A stretch of DNA of 64,000 bases, from positions 248,001 to 312,000 of the forward strand of contig NZ_RXOZ01000011.1 of NCBI RefSeq assembly GCF_003991205.1, read 5' to 3'. The translations under genes were made by a program, and so were the position numbers. Below are positions 17,023-26,672 of the stretch, one piece after another. Origin of the DNA: Georgenia sp. SYP-B2076. Lineage in GTDB: Bacteria > Actinomycetota > Actinomycetes > Actinomycetales > Actinomycetaceae. The notes below the pieces were generated by a model that did no database searches, had not been told where the DNA came from, and saw nothing but the letters and a program-made list of their open reading frames with translations. Numbering within the stretch: the stretch's first letter is position 1; the number at the start of each line of letters is the position of its first letter.

Positions 17023-17748
17023 TCAGCCGCCGAAGAGGTCTCCGAGGCCGCCGCTCTTGCCGCCGGAGGCCTGGTGCCCGGCGGTGCCGACCGACTCGCT
17101 GGGCTGGACCAGCACGTACCCCTGGCCGCCGAAGGCCATCTGGAACGTCTCGCCCGTGCCGCCCCGGACCATCGACTTCAGGCCGCCGGTGCTCACGCGC
17201 ACGTCCATGCTCACCCCGGCCGTCCAGAGGACGACGGCCTGCGCGTCACCGAACGTGGGCGCGCCGGCCACGTCCAGGGCGACCGGCTCGCCCTCCGTGG
17301 TGATGGCCACGAAGCCCGTGCCCCGCAACGAGACGTTGTAGAGGCCGCCGGTCATCGCGGCGCCACGGGCCTGGATGCGGCGGATGTCCCAGTCGATGGA
17401 CGAGGAGAAGGCGAGCACGTTGTTGCCGTTGACGGAGATGGCGTCGTTCTCTAGGTAGATGACCTGAACCTCGGCGGCGGAGTTGGCGGCGAAGAGCTCG
17501 CCCTGCCCGGAGCAGTGCATCATGTCGACGCCCTCGCCGGTCACCGCCGACTTGACCATCTTCCCGAGCCCGCCGGAGCCCTTGTTCTCGAAGCGGATGT
17601 CGCCCTGGTACGCGACCATCGACCCGCTCTTGGCCCACACGGGGCCGTAGCCCATCTGGATCTTGAGGAGCTTCTTGTTCTGGAGGGAGAACTGCTCCTG
17701 CGAGCTGTTCTCTCGGAAGTCGTTGAACAGCGATCCGTGGATGGCCAT
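17023..17748 (-). CDS. AIM24 family protein
   Basis: The ATG at 17748 gives 241 residues and the usual AIM24-type opening (MAIHGSLFNDF). The body is beta-rich with repeated glycine turns: VWAKSGSMVAYQGDIRFE, FAANSAAEVQVIYLENDAISVNG, GLYNVSLRGTGFVAITTEG and a C-terminal Gly/Ser tail. Bacterial AIM24 proteins are cytoplasmic, double-stranded beta-helix-like, and of unknown function, although some are linked to envelope stress. It is the last minus-strand gene before the giant-protein operon, with a 156-base gap that holds no gene and no clear terminator. Confidence 0.85.
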   Translation of the reverse strand: MAIHGSLFNDFRENSSQEQFSLQNKKLLKIQMGYGPVWAKSGSMVAYQGDIRFENKGSGGLGKMVKSAVTGEGVDMMHCSGQGELFAANSAAEVQVIYLENDAISVNGNNVLAFSSSIDWDIRRIQARGAAMTGGLYNVSLRGTGFVAITTEGEPVALDVAGAPTFGDAQAVVLWTAGVSMDVRVSTGGLKSMVRGGTGETFQMAFGGQGYVLVQPSESVGTAGHQASGGKSGGLGDLFGG

Positions 17749-17904
17749 GGTGTCGGTCCCGTCGTGGGTGGTGGCGCCCGCGCCTGGGCGGTGTCCCCGC
17801 ACACTATCGACCGTGGCCGCCCTGCCGCGGAGGTCCGGACGGCGATGTCGGGAGGCGCGCCTCCGGGCCGGGCCGCGCAGCCCGGCGCCGTCTGGTCCGT
17901 GCGT

Positions 17905-20900
17905 TCAGGTCAGGGGGACGACATCGGCGTGGACCTGCCGGCGGGCCGGTCCGCCGTCGGCGGGGAGCACCTCGAACTCCCGCACGGCCACGCGCAGGGG
18001 CGCGCCGCCGCCCGCCGGTACGGGGACGTCGCCGGTCCAGGTCGCGGTGCCGTCGTCGCCCAGCACGGCGGTCAGCTCCACCTCCGCCCCGGCCGCGGCC
18101 CAGCCGAGGGCCGGGTGGGCGAAGCGGGGATCCTTCGCCTCGACGACGGCGGCCACGACGTTGGTGCCCGCGACCACCGCCCCGCCCCCGTCCCGCGCGG
18201 CGGACGGCGCGGGGCCGCTGAGCGAGAGGCGCACGGCGCCGCCGTCCCCGGGGACGCAGCTGAGCGACCGCTCCGGGACCGTCTGGACAAAGGCGGTGGG
18301 CACGATCGGGGAGAGCTCGCAGCCCGGGATGGACCGGGGCTGATAGCGGGCCAGTCCCAGCCGCACGAACGGGAAGTAGGCCGCGCCGCTGCTGAACTCC
18401 ACGTCGCAGTACCACGCCTGGCGACCCTCGTCCCAGACCGGCTCGAAGGCCGCCAGGTCCACCCACGGCCCGGGTGAGGTGCCGGCGGCGTGCAGGGGCA
18501 CGCTCCGCACCCGGAGCCGGGCGCCCGGGAAGGACTCGGCGAGGAGCGGCTGGGGGAGCGTCGAGGCGTGCCCGGGGTCCTGGAGCCGGAGCGTGATCTC
18601 CCGGGACAGGTCGCTCTCGGACGTGATCGGGCTCCCGGTGCAGGCCACCGCCAGGAGCTCGCCGGCGCCGGAGGAGAACCACCCGCGATCCAGCCAGACC
18701 CGCAGCCCGGGGCCGCTGCGCCGGGAGGACGTCGCGCCGTCGTCAGTCCGTGACTGGGCGTAGTCCAGCAGCGGGAGCACCTGCAGCACGCTGGGCTGCG
18801 CCGGGGGTGCGCTGCTGAGCACGTCCAGCACCAGGGGCTGGCCGGCGGACATGCCGTCCTCGGCAGGCATGGCCGGGTCGAAGTACTCGCGGAAGCGGGT
18901 CGCGGCGCTGGGCCGGTAGGTCACCCGCCGGTAGCGGGTGTCGCCGAACTCGTGCGCCCTGAGCTGCTCGAGCTGCGCGGCCCCGGCCTCGAGACGGCGG
19001 CGCTCGCGGGCGCCGAGGCCCGGCGCCCCGGCCTCGGCCAGCAGCTGCAGGCGCCGCGTCTCCGGGGGCCATTCCCCACGAGTGCGGAACTCCACGAGCC
19101 CCGCGTCCACCTGGTCGATCAGGGTGGTGATCTCCGGGATCCACGGGGTGCCGAAGGGCTCGGGGACCGGGAGCGAGAAGACCTCCCGGGTCACCTGCGA
19201 GACCATCTCCTCCGCGCTCGCGCAGTGCACGCCGGCGTCGTCACGGACCTCGGCCCAGGTCGCCGCGAGCCGCAGGGTGGCGGTGGAGGGCTGGTCGAAG
19301 GAGAAGCGCCCGTGCAGCTGCGCGGCGGTGGCGCCCCTGTCCCGCTGCAGCACCGGGGGGCCGCCTGCGACGCCCGCGGCGTCCGGCTCCAGGTCGAGCT
19401 CGCCCGGCTCCAGGGGACGCTGGACGGCGTGGACCAGCGCGACGTCCCGCCAGGGTGCGGTCATCCAGTGCGTGCCCCGCTTGATCGCCTCGTAGACCTG
19501 CTCGGCGTCGCCCGGGCCGAGCTCCTCGCGGCACCAGCCCATGATCCCGAACACGTCCGGGTCGTTCTCGAAGAGCGAGGACAGCCTCAGGTTGCCGGTG
19601 CGCCCGGCGGGCAGGCTCAGCCGGAGCGTCCGCCCGTCCGGGTCCAGCGCTGCGCCGTGGTCCCCCTCGCCCAGCACGACCCGCAGCGGGCGGGGGTCGT
19701 GCCACCCGGCGCCGGGTGGGAAGGGCAGCCGCAGCTCCACCGCGGGGAGGCCGGGGTCCAGGGTGACGCGTGCCAGCACCCCGGACGCCAGCGGGTCCGG
19801 CAGGTACGGCAGCGCGGTGGCGTCCGCGTCGATGGTCACGTACCCCTCGGCGGTGCCGCCGGCCGCGCCGCCGTCGCCGCCGCGGACCCCGGTGGGCACG
19901 AACAGGGCGCCCGGCGCGCCGCGGAAGCTGCCGCTCTCGCGTCCGGCGACGGCGTAGAGCTCCTGGGTGGCGGCGACGGCGTCGTCCGGGGACAGGCCGC
20001 GCACCGCGTCGATCGCGTCGTCCAGGAGGCCGTGCGCCTCCACCAGCTGCAGTGAGGCCTTGGCGGCGGCGGCGTGACGCTCGCAGGTGTCGCGGAAGCG
20101 CAGGCTGGGCTCCGCCGCGCCCTGGCTCGCGGCGGCGTACTCGGCGGCGGTGACGCCCGGGGCGCTGCGCACGACCAGCCGCTCGAGCCCCTCGCCGGGG
20201 CCGAAGGGGTGGCGCGGCACCAGCTCCGGCGGCGGGACGGGCTCGAAGCGCCGGTGGTCCAGCGGTGCGGCGGGCGCGGCGTGGACGTACCGGGGCAGGC
20301 CCGTGCCCTCCAGCGTCTGGCTCAGACCGTCCGCCACCGCCGGGCTGTGTGAGTTCCCGGCCAGGTCCACGGTGCGCAGCCGCAGCCGGTACCGCGCCTG
20401 GAAGCGCAGCCGCGGGAGCGAGCCCGGCACCGCCGTGGCGGTGATGGACAGGCGCGTGGTGCCCACGTCCAGGTCGGCCGCCGGCGGCGCGGGCTCCTGC
20501 TCGACGGGCCGCCCGGGGCGGGGCACGGCCAGGGACCAGCCGTCCCAGGTGACCAGGGCCTCGTGCGCGTACAGCGCGCCGTCCGGGTCCGCGGGCCGCT
20601 CCGTCGTGTCGGCCTCCCCGGTGAGGGAGAGCTGCACCGCTCCCTCGTCCTCCGTCACGAAGGCCTGCTCCGGGTCCCGGCCGGGCACGTAGGTGACGTG
20701 GCGGGCGTGCAGGGAGCGCCAGGTGCCGTCCGTGAGGACGTCCATTCGGTAGCCGCGCACCAGGTCCTCCGCGGCGAGCACGGGCGGGTCGTCCGGATCC
20801 GCCTCGAGGGCGTCGTTGTTGCGCCGGGCCTGGTAGAGGTCCTCGTGCAGCTCCTGGGCGTGGCCGGCGTGCACGACGGCGATGCCCCCGGTGCGGGCGG

Positions 20901-22137
20901 CGGGGACCCCGTCGCGGTCGGGCTCGTCGAGCGGGCGCTGCTCGGCGGTGTCCTGGCGCTGCAGGGTGGCGGCCATGCCCAGCGCCTTGAGGGCCAGGCC
21001 GTCCACGTCCACGCCGACGGGCTCGAAGCGGGCGGGGTCCAGGTGCAGGAAGCCGTGGGCGAAGTCCTCACGGGCGGTGCGCTCGACGGCGGTGAAGAAG
21101 GCCTGGCCGTCGATCTGGGTGAGTCGGCACTCGGTCCAGGGCGTCACGTCGGCGTTCCACAGGTCCGGGTCCTGGCCGCGCGGCGGGAAGGCGGAGGGGC
21201 GCTCCACCCGCAGGCGGAGCAGGGTGCCGGGGGCGCCGTCGACGGTCTGCGGCACGAAGTCGGGACGGATCACCAGGTCGATGACCAGGCCGAGACGGCG
21301 CAGCGCCGCGGGGTGGTCGCCCAGGGCGGAGAGGTGGTGGTGGAAGTCGAGCCGCCGCTCCAGCTCCGTGCGGGCGGTGGCCCGGTCCGCGGGGAAGTCC
21401 CTGGGATCCTCGGCCGGGGGGCGGGCGTGGAAGCCGGCCAGCGCGTAGAAGGCCTCGGCGGTGCCCGTCGGCTGGCCGGGCCCGGTGGACGGGCCGAAGG
21501 GCCGGATGAGCCCGGGGTCGGCGGTGCGGTGCTCCTGCCGGAGCTGCCGCGCCCGTTCCGCCGCGCCGCCCAGCGCCGCGCGCAGCCTGTCGGTGAGCTC
21601 CCCCTCATCCGTGGCGCCCTCGAAGACGCCGCGGTTCGCCACCGCGCGCAGCTCCCCGAAGCGGCCCGCCAGGGTCCGCCGGTCGGTGTCGGCGCCCTGC
21701 GGCGGGGGGCCCCACGGGGAGGCGTTGCGGCTGGTGACCGGCAGATCGTCCCGGGCGTCCAGGGCCAGGGCCGCCCACTGCCCGCGCAGGTGGGCGTGCA
21801 CGTCGCGGAGCGGGTAGCTGATCAGCGGCCGGTCCGCGAGGTCGGCGAACGCGAAGGCGCGCACCGTCGTCGCTGGCGGGAACAGGGCCCCCCATAACCT
21901 GCCCTCGGCGCCGACGGCGACGTGCTGGGGCGCCTCGGTGCCGCCGTCGGCGCGCTCCAGGGTCAGGGTCAGCCCGTCGAGCACCGAGCGCCAGTCGGCG
22001 AGGTCCGGGAAGTCCGCCAGCGTGGCCGGCGCCTCCGGCCGCAGCCGCGGGGCGACGAACACCGAGGCGGCGAGCATGCCGTCCTCGGTCAGCCCGCCCG
22101 GCAGGAGGATCCACTGGACCAGCTGGTGGCGCCTCAT
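17905..22137 (-). CDS. giant unknown protein (1410 aa)
   Basis: A very long open frame with ribosome site GGGAGGA before ATG 22137. There is no signal peptide or membrane segment. The N-terminus (MRRHQLVQWILLPGG then LTEDGMLAASVFVAPRLRPE) resembles a family of large unannotated bacterial proteins that travel with hemopexin or structural proteins. The middle contains beta-sandwich-like stretches (FQARYRLRLRTVDLAGNS near 595) and an HAGHAQELHEDLYQARRNN helix. I recognise no catalytic motif. It is the last gene of the minus-strand trio, 37 bases after the 988-aa gene. A structural or adhesive role is inference only. Confidence 0.85.
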   Translation of the reverse strand: MRRHQLVQWILLPGGLTEDGMLAASVFVAPRLRPEAPATLADFPDLADWRSVLDGLTLTLERADGGTEAPQHVAVGAEGRLWGALFPPATTVRAFAFADLADRPLISYPLRDVHAHLRGQWAALALDARDDLPVTSRNASPWGPPPQGADTDRRTLAGRFGELRAVANRGVFEGATDEGELTDRLRAALGGAAERARQLRQEHRTADPGLIRPFGPSTGPGQPTGTAEAFYALAGFHARPPAEDPRDFPADRATARTELERRLDFHHHLSALGDHPAALRRLGLVIDLVIRPDFVPQTVDGAPGTLLRLRVERPSAFPPRGQDPDLWNADVTPWTECRLTQIDGQAFFTAVERTAREDFAHGFLHLDPARFEPVGVDVDGLALKALGMAATLQRQDTAEQRPLDEPDRDGVPAARTGGIAVVHAGHAQELHEDLYQARRNNDALEADPDDPPVLAAEDLVRGYRMDVLTDGTWRSLHARHVTYVPGRDPEQAFVTEDEGAVQLSLTGEADTTERPADPDGALYAHEALVTWDGWSLAVPRPGRPVEQEPAPPAADLDVGTTRLSITATAVPGSLPRLRFQARYRLRLRTVDLAGNSHSPAVADGLSQTLEGTGLPRYVHAAPAAPLDHRRFEPVPPPELVPRHPFGPGEGLERLVVRSAPGVTAAEYAAASQGAAEPSLRFRDTCERHAAAAKASLQLVEAHGLLDDAIDAVRGLSPDDAVAATQELYAVAGRESGSFRGAPGALFVPTGVRGGDGGAAGGTAEGYVTIDADATALPYLPDPLASGVLARVTLDPGLPAVELRLPFPPGAGWHDPRPLRVVLGEGDHGAALDPDGRTLRLSLPAGRTGNLRLSSLFENDPDVFGIMGWCREELGPGDAEQVYEAIKRGTHWMTAPWRDVALVHAVQRPLEPGELDLEPDAAGVAGGPPVLQRDRGATAAQLHGRFSFDQPSTATLRLAATWAEVRDDAGVHCASAEEMVSQVTREVFSLPVPEPFGTPWIPEITTLIDQVDAGLVEFRTRGEWPPETRRLQLLAEAGAPGLGARERRRLEAGAAQLEQLRAHEFGDTRYRRVTYRPSAATRFREYFDPAMPAEDGMSAGQPLVLDVLSSAPPAQPSVLQVLPLLDYAQSRTDDGATSSRRSGPGLRVWLDRGWFSSGAGELLAVACTGSPITSESDLSREITLRLQDPGHASTLPQPLLAESFPGARLRVRSVPLHAAGTSPGPWVDLAAFEPVWDEGRQAWYCDVEFSSGAAYFPFVRLGLARYQPRSIPGCELSPIVPTAFVQTVPERSLSCVPGDGGAVRLSLSGPAPSAARDGGGAVVAGTNVVAAVVEAKDPRFAHPALGWAAAGAEVELTAVLGDDGTATWTGDVPVPAGGGAPLRVAVREFEVLPADGGPARRQVHADVVPLT

Positions 22138-22174
22138 GCGGTCCTCCCGGTGCCCGCGGGGTTCCGTGCGGCGC

Positions 22175-25141
22175 TCATGCGAAGGCCTGCAGGTAGCCGG
22201 CCCACTCGGCCGGGGTCACGGTGTCCGCGAAGGAGGGGTCGCCATCGGAGCCGGCGAACCGGCGCTCCACCGAGAGGGAGACCGAGGTCGAGAAGAAGGC
22301 CACCCGGACCGAGACGGTGAGGCTGGCCTGCCCCCACACCTCGGAGCCGGCCGGCTTCTTGCGGTAGGTGAAGGCCAGGTAGAACTCGAGGGACACGGAG
22401 ATCAGGCCCAGGACCTCCAGGTAGCCGCCGCAGCGGAGGTAGCCGGTCAGGGTGACCACCGGGCCGGTGAGCCCGAAGTAGATGCCGGCCATGACGGACA
22501 CGCCGCCGGAGGCGACACCGAGGTTCAGGGCGATGTTCCCGCCGAACTCGATCGAGGCCTCGACCTCCTCGATCCCGTTGGCGCTGACCCCGACGGCGAA
22601 GAAGCCGCCGCCGCCGAACAGGCTCACCGTGACGAGGAAGGGGCTGTGCCGCTCGGACACGGCGAAGCGCACGCCGGCGGGCCGGTCCGTGAACGGCAGG
22701 GACAGGGCCGCGGAGAGGGCGATGTTCTGGAGGCTGAAGATGCCCACCGCCACGTCCGGCACGCCGAGGGTGTACCCGGCCACGACGCCCTGGGCGTCCA
22801 CCGTCACGCTGGGCGGGTCGTCGAAGCCGTCGGCCGGGAGGATGGCCTGCAGCGCGCTCACGAACGCGAGCGGCCCCTCGAACGTGATGTCCACGTCCCT
22901 CGCGCCGAGCTCCGTCTTCTTCCCGTCCTCCTGCCGGAAGGTCAGCTCGCCGAGGGTCACGCTCAGCGCCTTGGCGAAGGTCAGCCGGGCGCCGCGGAGG
23001 TGGCCGCGGACCCCCGCGGTGACCTGGCCGCCGCGCTCCACCGCGGTCCGTGCGTCCAGCAGCAGGTCGGCGCGGTCCAGGTCCAGGGTCAGCGGGCCGA
23101 TGCTCTCGCTCCTCAGCCGCGGCTTCCACAGGAAGCGCGACTCCACCCGGTCCGGGACGGCGGCGCCCGGCGGGGTCCGGGTGGTGACCAGGCGCGGCGG
23201 GCTGAGGGTGAAGGCCTGGTCCTCCAGCTGGGCGTCGGTGGGCAGGGGGCCGGTGGCCGCGGCGCCGTCGAACGGCAGCTCCGCGAGGACCTTCGTGAGC
23301 GCGATGGTGCCGAAGAGCCGCATGTCCGCGAACGCGCCCAGGTCCACGTCGCCGGCCTGGAGCGCGTCGGGGCTGGCCACCGGGCCCAGGCCCCGGGAGA
23401 GCGCCGTCACTGTCTGGCTGGGGCTGGCCAGGCCCCCGCCGCGCTGCGCGGGGAAGCCGAGCTCCAGGGGCTGGGCGAGACCCAGGAACAGCTCCGCCCG
23501 GTTGCCGCCGGGCGCGAAGCCGTGGTCGAGGTACTCCTTCGCGGGGACCAGCACCTGCGGTGCGGCCGTGCCCAGGAGGTCGTCCACCGCGGGGGAGGAG
23601 CCGGTGACGGCGGCCATCCGGGGCAGGAACCGGGGCAGGTACCCGTCCGGCGCCGCCTCGACCCTCATGACGTGCTCCGAGGGCGGCCCGCCCCAGTAGG
23701 GCTGCTCGATGTCGTAGGTGAGGCTCTGTGCCCTCACGGTGGTGGAGCCGGCCCGGACCGCGGCGGGCGCCGCGGCCAGCGCCTGCCCGGCCAGCGGGAT
23801 CACCGCGGGCCCCGGGAACGGCGGGTGGTCGAAGACGGCGCGGATGGTGCGGTGCTGGTCCAGGACGCCGAAGGGCACGAACATGAGCGGGAGGGTGAAC
23901 GTCAGCGTGCCGCCCGCCACGTCGGTCGCCGTGGCGCCGAAGCGCACATAGTCGCCGCCGTCCGGCTGGGTCAGCCAGAACGGCCTCGTGTCGTAGCCCT
24001 CCACGTGCGCAACCCGGGCGGACAGGGTGGTGAGCCGGATGCTCCGCAGCGGCAGCTCGTGGCCGTCGTGGGCGAAGGCCGGCGCCAGCGGGGCGTAGTC
24101 CAGGAGCGGCTGCTGGACCACCACCTGGGCGGTGCGCAGCAGGTAGGCCTTCGCGCCGAACAGGGCGCCGCCCCCGGGGGCTTGGCCGACCGTCTGGACG
24201 CCGCCGGGGAGCCGTTCGACCGTCTCGACGTAGACGGCCCGGTGCCCGGTGCCGCACAGGAACCCGACGATGACGGTCCGGACGAAGTGGTCCCGGCCCA
24301 GCGCCGCCGTGTGCTGGTACTTCCGCAGGCTCAGCGGCACGTAACCGGCAGGGGGCGGGGCCGGCTCGGGGTAGTCCCACTGCGCGTCGAGCTCAGCGTT
24401 GGCCCCCAGGGCGGTCAGCTCCAGCCGGTCGGCCCGGATCGGCACCGGGGTGAACGCGGGAGGCTGCGCGCCCGGCGCGGGCGGCTCGCCGACCGGGAGG
24501 CCGAAGTCCGAGCTCAGGCGCACGATCTGCTCCCGGACGGTGGGGCTCAGCGCGCCGGGGACGGTGTCCGCCGTCCCGGGGCCGCCCCGCTGGGCCAGCG
24601 CCCGCACGTCGGCGCCCGGCCGGCCGCCGTCGCCGGGGCCGGCGACGAGGACGGCGCTCCACAGCTGGGCGTGCCCGGCGGAGCCGGCGCCGTTGTCGGT
24701 GCGCCAGCGCCCGGTGGGGTCGGGGGAGAGCAGGAGGCGGTACGGGAACTCGATGGCCGTCTCGAGCGGCCCGGGTTCGGCCGGCGCGGGGATCCCCGGG
24801 GCCGGGGCCGTGCCGCGCGGCAGGGCCGTGGGGGCGAGGAGTGGCTCCCAGGCGTCCCACCCCAGCAGCCCGTCCGGGGTGAGCGGCACGCTGCCGGCCG
24901 GCACGCGGAACACCAGCCTGGTGGGCCCGGACAGGGCGGTGGGCACCGGCGGCCAGGGGAGCGCGGTGGGGTCGTCGAAGACGCCCTCCGCGAGCGCCTG
25001 CGGCGGCAGGCGCACGACGACGATCGCGTCCTGGGCGGGGTCCTCGCGCTCCAGCGTGGTGCCGTCGGGGGAGGGAGCCAGGTTCACCAGCTCCAGCTCG
25101 AGGGTGAGCAGGTCCTCCGGGCGCAGGACGGCGATCCTCAC
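22175..25141 (-). CDS. giant unknown protein (988 aa) with Gly/beta-rich C-terminus
   Basis: GTG 25141 is chosen because it overlaps the stop of the upstream hemopexin gene (GTGA) and starts VRIAVLRPEDLLTLELELVN; the frame continues 5' only as a shadow. The first 550 residues look globular and Pro-rich. The last 250 (FGGGGFFAVGVSANGIEE, GVASGGVSVMAGIYFG and similar) are alternating hydrophobic/glycine beta strands that would suit a beta-helix, needle or barrel-like assembly. No signal peptide. No known family recognised. Gene order hemopexin, 988 aa, 1410 aa with coupled starts implies one complex. Confidence 0.85.
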   Translation of the reverse strand: MRIAVLRPEDLLTLELELVNLAPSPDGTTLEREDPAQDAIVVVRLPPQALAEGVFDDPTALPWPPVPTALSGPTRLVFRVPAGSVPLTPDGLLGWDAWEPLLAPTALPRGTAPAPGIPAPAEPGPLETAIEFPYRLLLSPDPTGRWRTDNGAGSAGHAQLWSAVLVAGPGDGGRPGADVRALAQRGGPGTADTVPGALSPTVREQIVRLSSDFGLPVGEPPAPGAQPPAFTPVPIRADRLELTALGANAELDAQWDYPEPAPPPAGYVPLSLRKYQHTAALGRDHFVRTVIVGFLCGTGHRAVYVETVERLPGGVQTVGQAPGGGALFGAKAYLLRTAQVVVQQPLLDYAPLAPAFAHDGHELPLRSIRLTTLSARVAHVEGYDTRPFWLTQPDGGDYVRFGATATDVAGGTLTFTLPLMFVPFGVLDQHRTIRAVFDHPPFPGPAVIPLAGQALAAAPAAVRAGSTTVRAQSLTYDIEQPYWGGPPSEHVMRVEAAPDGYLPRFLPRMAAVTGSSPAVDDLLGTAAPQVLVPAKEYLDHGFAPGGNRAELFLGLAQPLELGFPAQRGGGLASPSQTVTALSRGLGPVASPDALQAGDVDLGAFADMRLFGTIALTKVLAELPFDGAAATGPLPTDAQLEDQAFTLSPPRLVTTRTPPGAAVPDRVESRFLWKPRLRSESIGPLTLDLDRADLLLDARTAVERGGQVTAGVRGHLRGARLTFAKALSVTLGELTFRQEDGKKTELGARDVDITFEGPLAFVSALQAILPADGFDDPPSVTVDAQGVVAGYTLGVPDVAVGIFSLQNIALSAALSLPFTDRPAGVRFAVSERHSPFLVTVSLFGGGGFFAVGVSANGIEEVEASIEFGGNIALNLGVASGGVSVMAGIYFGLTGPVVTLTGYLRCGGYLEVLGLISVSLEFYLAFTYRKKPAGSEVWGQASLTVSVRVAFFSTSVSLSVERRFAGSDGDPSFADTVTPAEWAGYLQAFA

Positions 25142-26400
25142 AGGAGCGCCCGGATCTCCGCCGGGAGCCCCGGATCGTCCGGGGCCAGGGTGACGCCGGG
25201 GCGCGCGCCCTCGACGTCGCGAATCTTCGACCGCATCGCCAGGAGCTGGTCGTCGTTGAGGTCCCGGACCACGGTCGTCACCGGCACCCCGGTCGCGGCC
25301 GCGACGTCGGCGGCGTACTGGGCCGGGTTGTTCCCGTCCGACGCCGGTGCGTACCGCTCGAACGCGGCGAGGATGGTCAGGTCGCGGTAGCCGGGCCCGC
25401 GCAGCAGCTTCCCGATCGCCGCGAAGCCGATCTCCTCGGTGGGGAAGATCATGAAGTTGTGCCAGTTCGCCTTGCCCGGGTACTGGCCGAGGTCGGGACC
25501 CCCCTGGCCCCCGGTGATGTTGCCCGGGTTCATGTTGAGCCAGGCGAAGGTTCCCTCGAAGCCCCGCATGTGCGGCCGGCCGCGGCGGATCTCGCCGTCG
25601 GCGTGGACGACGAAGTTGAAGATCTCTGGGCCGTGGCCCAGGTAGTCCGTCTCCGACGTCGACCCCGGGAACCAGGTGGTCCGGGGGATGTTCTGGCCCG
25701 TCGAGACCTGGCCCGCGTAGTACCAGGCGTGGTCGCCGGGACCGAGCCCGCCCGCCGGCGCCGGGCCGGCACCGGACGTCAGCCTGACCCAGATCGCGTC
25801 GACCGGGGCCGTGAGACCCGGCCAGCTGCCGTCGACGGCGGCGGGGTAGCCCGGGAGGGCGGTCAGCGTGGCGGCGTCCACGGCGGCGTAGTCGCTGCCC
25901 TTGAAGAAGTACGCCCTGCCGCTGGGCCATGCCACGACCGCGTCGAGCGCATCGGCGAACCCGATGTCGGCGAGCCCGGCGAACTCGTCGCCGACGGGCC
26001 TGGGGTACCCGGCGTCGACCCCGTCGGACGCGATGTCGTAGCGCAGGACCTGGTCACCCTTGAAGAAGTACGCCTTGCCGTTGCCCCAGTTGGCGGACGC
26101 CCCGATCGAGTCCGCGAAGCCGGCGCCGTCGAACCCCGTCCACTGGTCGGCGATGGTGAGCGGGTAGCCCGGATCGACGGCGTTCGTCTGCTGGTCGATG
26201 CGCAGGTACGACGTCCCCTTGAAGAGGTACGCCTTGCCGGCGCCGAGGTCGAGCACCGTGTCGATGTCGCGGTCGAACCCCGCGTCGGCGAGGCCGGCCC
26301 AGCCCCCGGTGATGGGCTTGGGGTACCCGGCGTCGACGGCGTCGGCCTCAACGTCATAGCGGGCGTACATGTCGCCGAGAAGGACGTAGGCCTTGGTCAC
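25138..26400 (-). CDS. hemopexin-repeat protein with phage lysin-like C-terminal domain
   Basis: 420 residues. Four hemopexin-like blades occupy 1-205, each with a KAYxFKGxxYxRxD / AGYPxxI pattern (near 3, 56, 107 and 158), predicting a four-bladed propeller. The C-terminal half (about 225-420) has LNMNPGNITGG, FMIFPTEEIGFAAIGKLL and FERYAPASDGNNPAQYAADV with TGVPVTTV. This resembles the lytic/structural domain of tectivirus P5-like and related phage proteins that act on peptidoglycan. No signal peptide. It is the first gene of the minus-strand giant-protein operon. The combination of propeller and lysin-like domain suggests a surface- or particle-bound binding module; activity not proven. 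Confidence 0.85.
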   Translation of the reverse strand: MTKAYVLLGDMYARYDVEADAVDAGYPKPITGGWAGLADAGFDRDIDTVLDLGAGKAYLFKGTSYLRIDQQTNAVDPGYPLTIADQWTGFDGAGFADSIGASANWGNGKAYFFKGDQVLRYDIASDGVDAGYPRPVGDEFAGLADIGFADALDAVVAWPSGRAYFFKGSDYAAVDAATLTALPGYPAAVDGSWPGLTAPVDAIWVRLTSGAGPAPAGGLGPGDHAWYYAGQVSTGQNIPRTTWFPGSTSETDYLGHGPEIFNFVVHADGEIRRGRPHMRGFEGTFAWLNMNPGNITGGQGGPDLGQYPGKANWHNFMIFPTEEIGFAAIGKLLRGPGYRDLTILAAFERYAPASDGNNPAQYAADVAAATGVPVTTVVRDLNDDQLLAMRSKIRDVEGARPGVTLAPDDPGLPAEIRALL

Positions 26401-26429
26401 GGTCGTGGCTCCCAGAACGATGGCGGGGC

Positions 26430-26447
26430 GCGCTCAGCGGTGAGCGC
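26430..26447. promoter_or_regulatory. inverted repeat in the hemopexin-gene leader
   Basis: GCGCTCA-GCGG-TGAGCGC, a perfect 7-bp dyad 30 bases upstream of the hemopexin start. It could be an operator or an mRNA hairpin in the 5' leader. Confidence 0.35.
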
Positions 26448-26509
26448 GGCGCGCGCTCCGCCCGCTGCGGGAGCGCGTGCCCGTGATCGTGCTCGCGGCG
26501 CGTGACCAC

Positions 26510-26614
26510 GGCGTTACCGGTGGCGTACGAGCCCGCGCCGACGGCGGCGCGGGCGCGGGCTGCTGGGCCCCGGGATCGTCCGGTAACTCCTGGGTAACGC
26601 CGACTCCCTAGCGT
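26510..26614 (+). promoter_or_regulatory. promoter region of the M23-like gene with paired 9-bp sites
   Basis: GGCGTTACC (26510-26518) and its exact complement GGTAACGCC (26593-26601) flank the promoter zone, with a third partial copy (GGTAAC) at 26582. A TAGCGT -10-like box (26609-26614) follows. The 272-base divergent region also serves the hemopexin operon on the other strand. The sites may bind a shared regulator; the LuxR-type protein encoded downstream is one candidate. Confidence 0.4.
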
Positions 26615-26672
26615 CGGGCGAACGCACGGCCCCGGGTGTCCGGACGGCCGAGGAGACGGAAGGACAGCCCTC

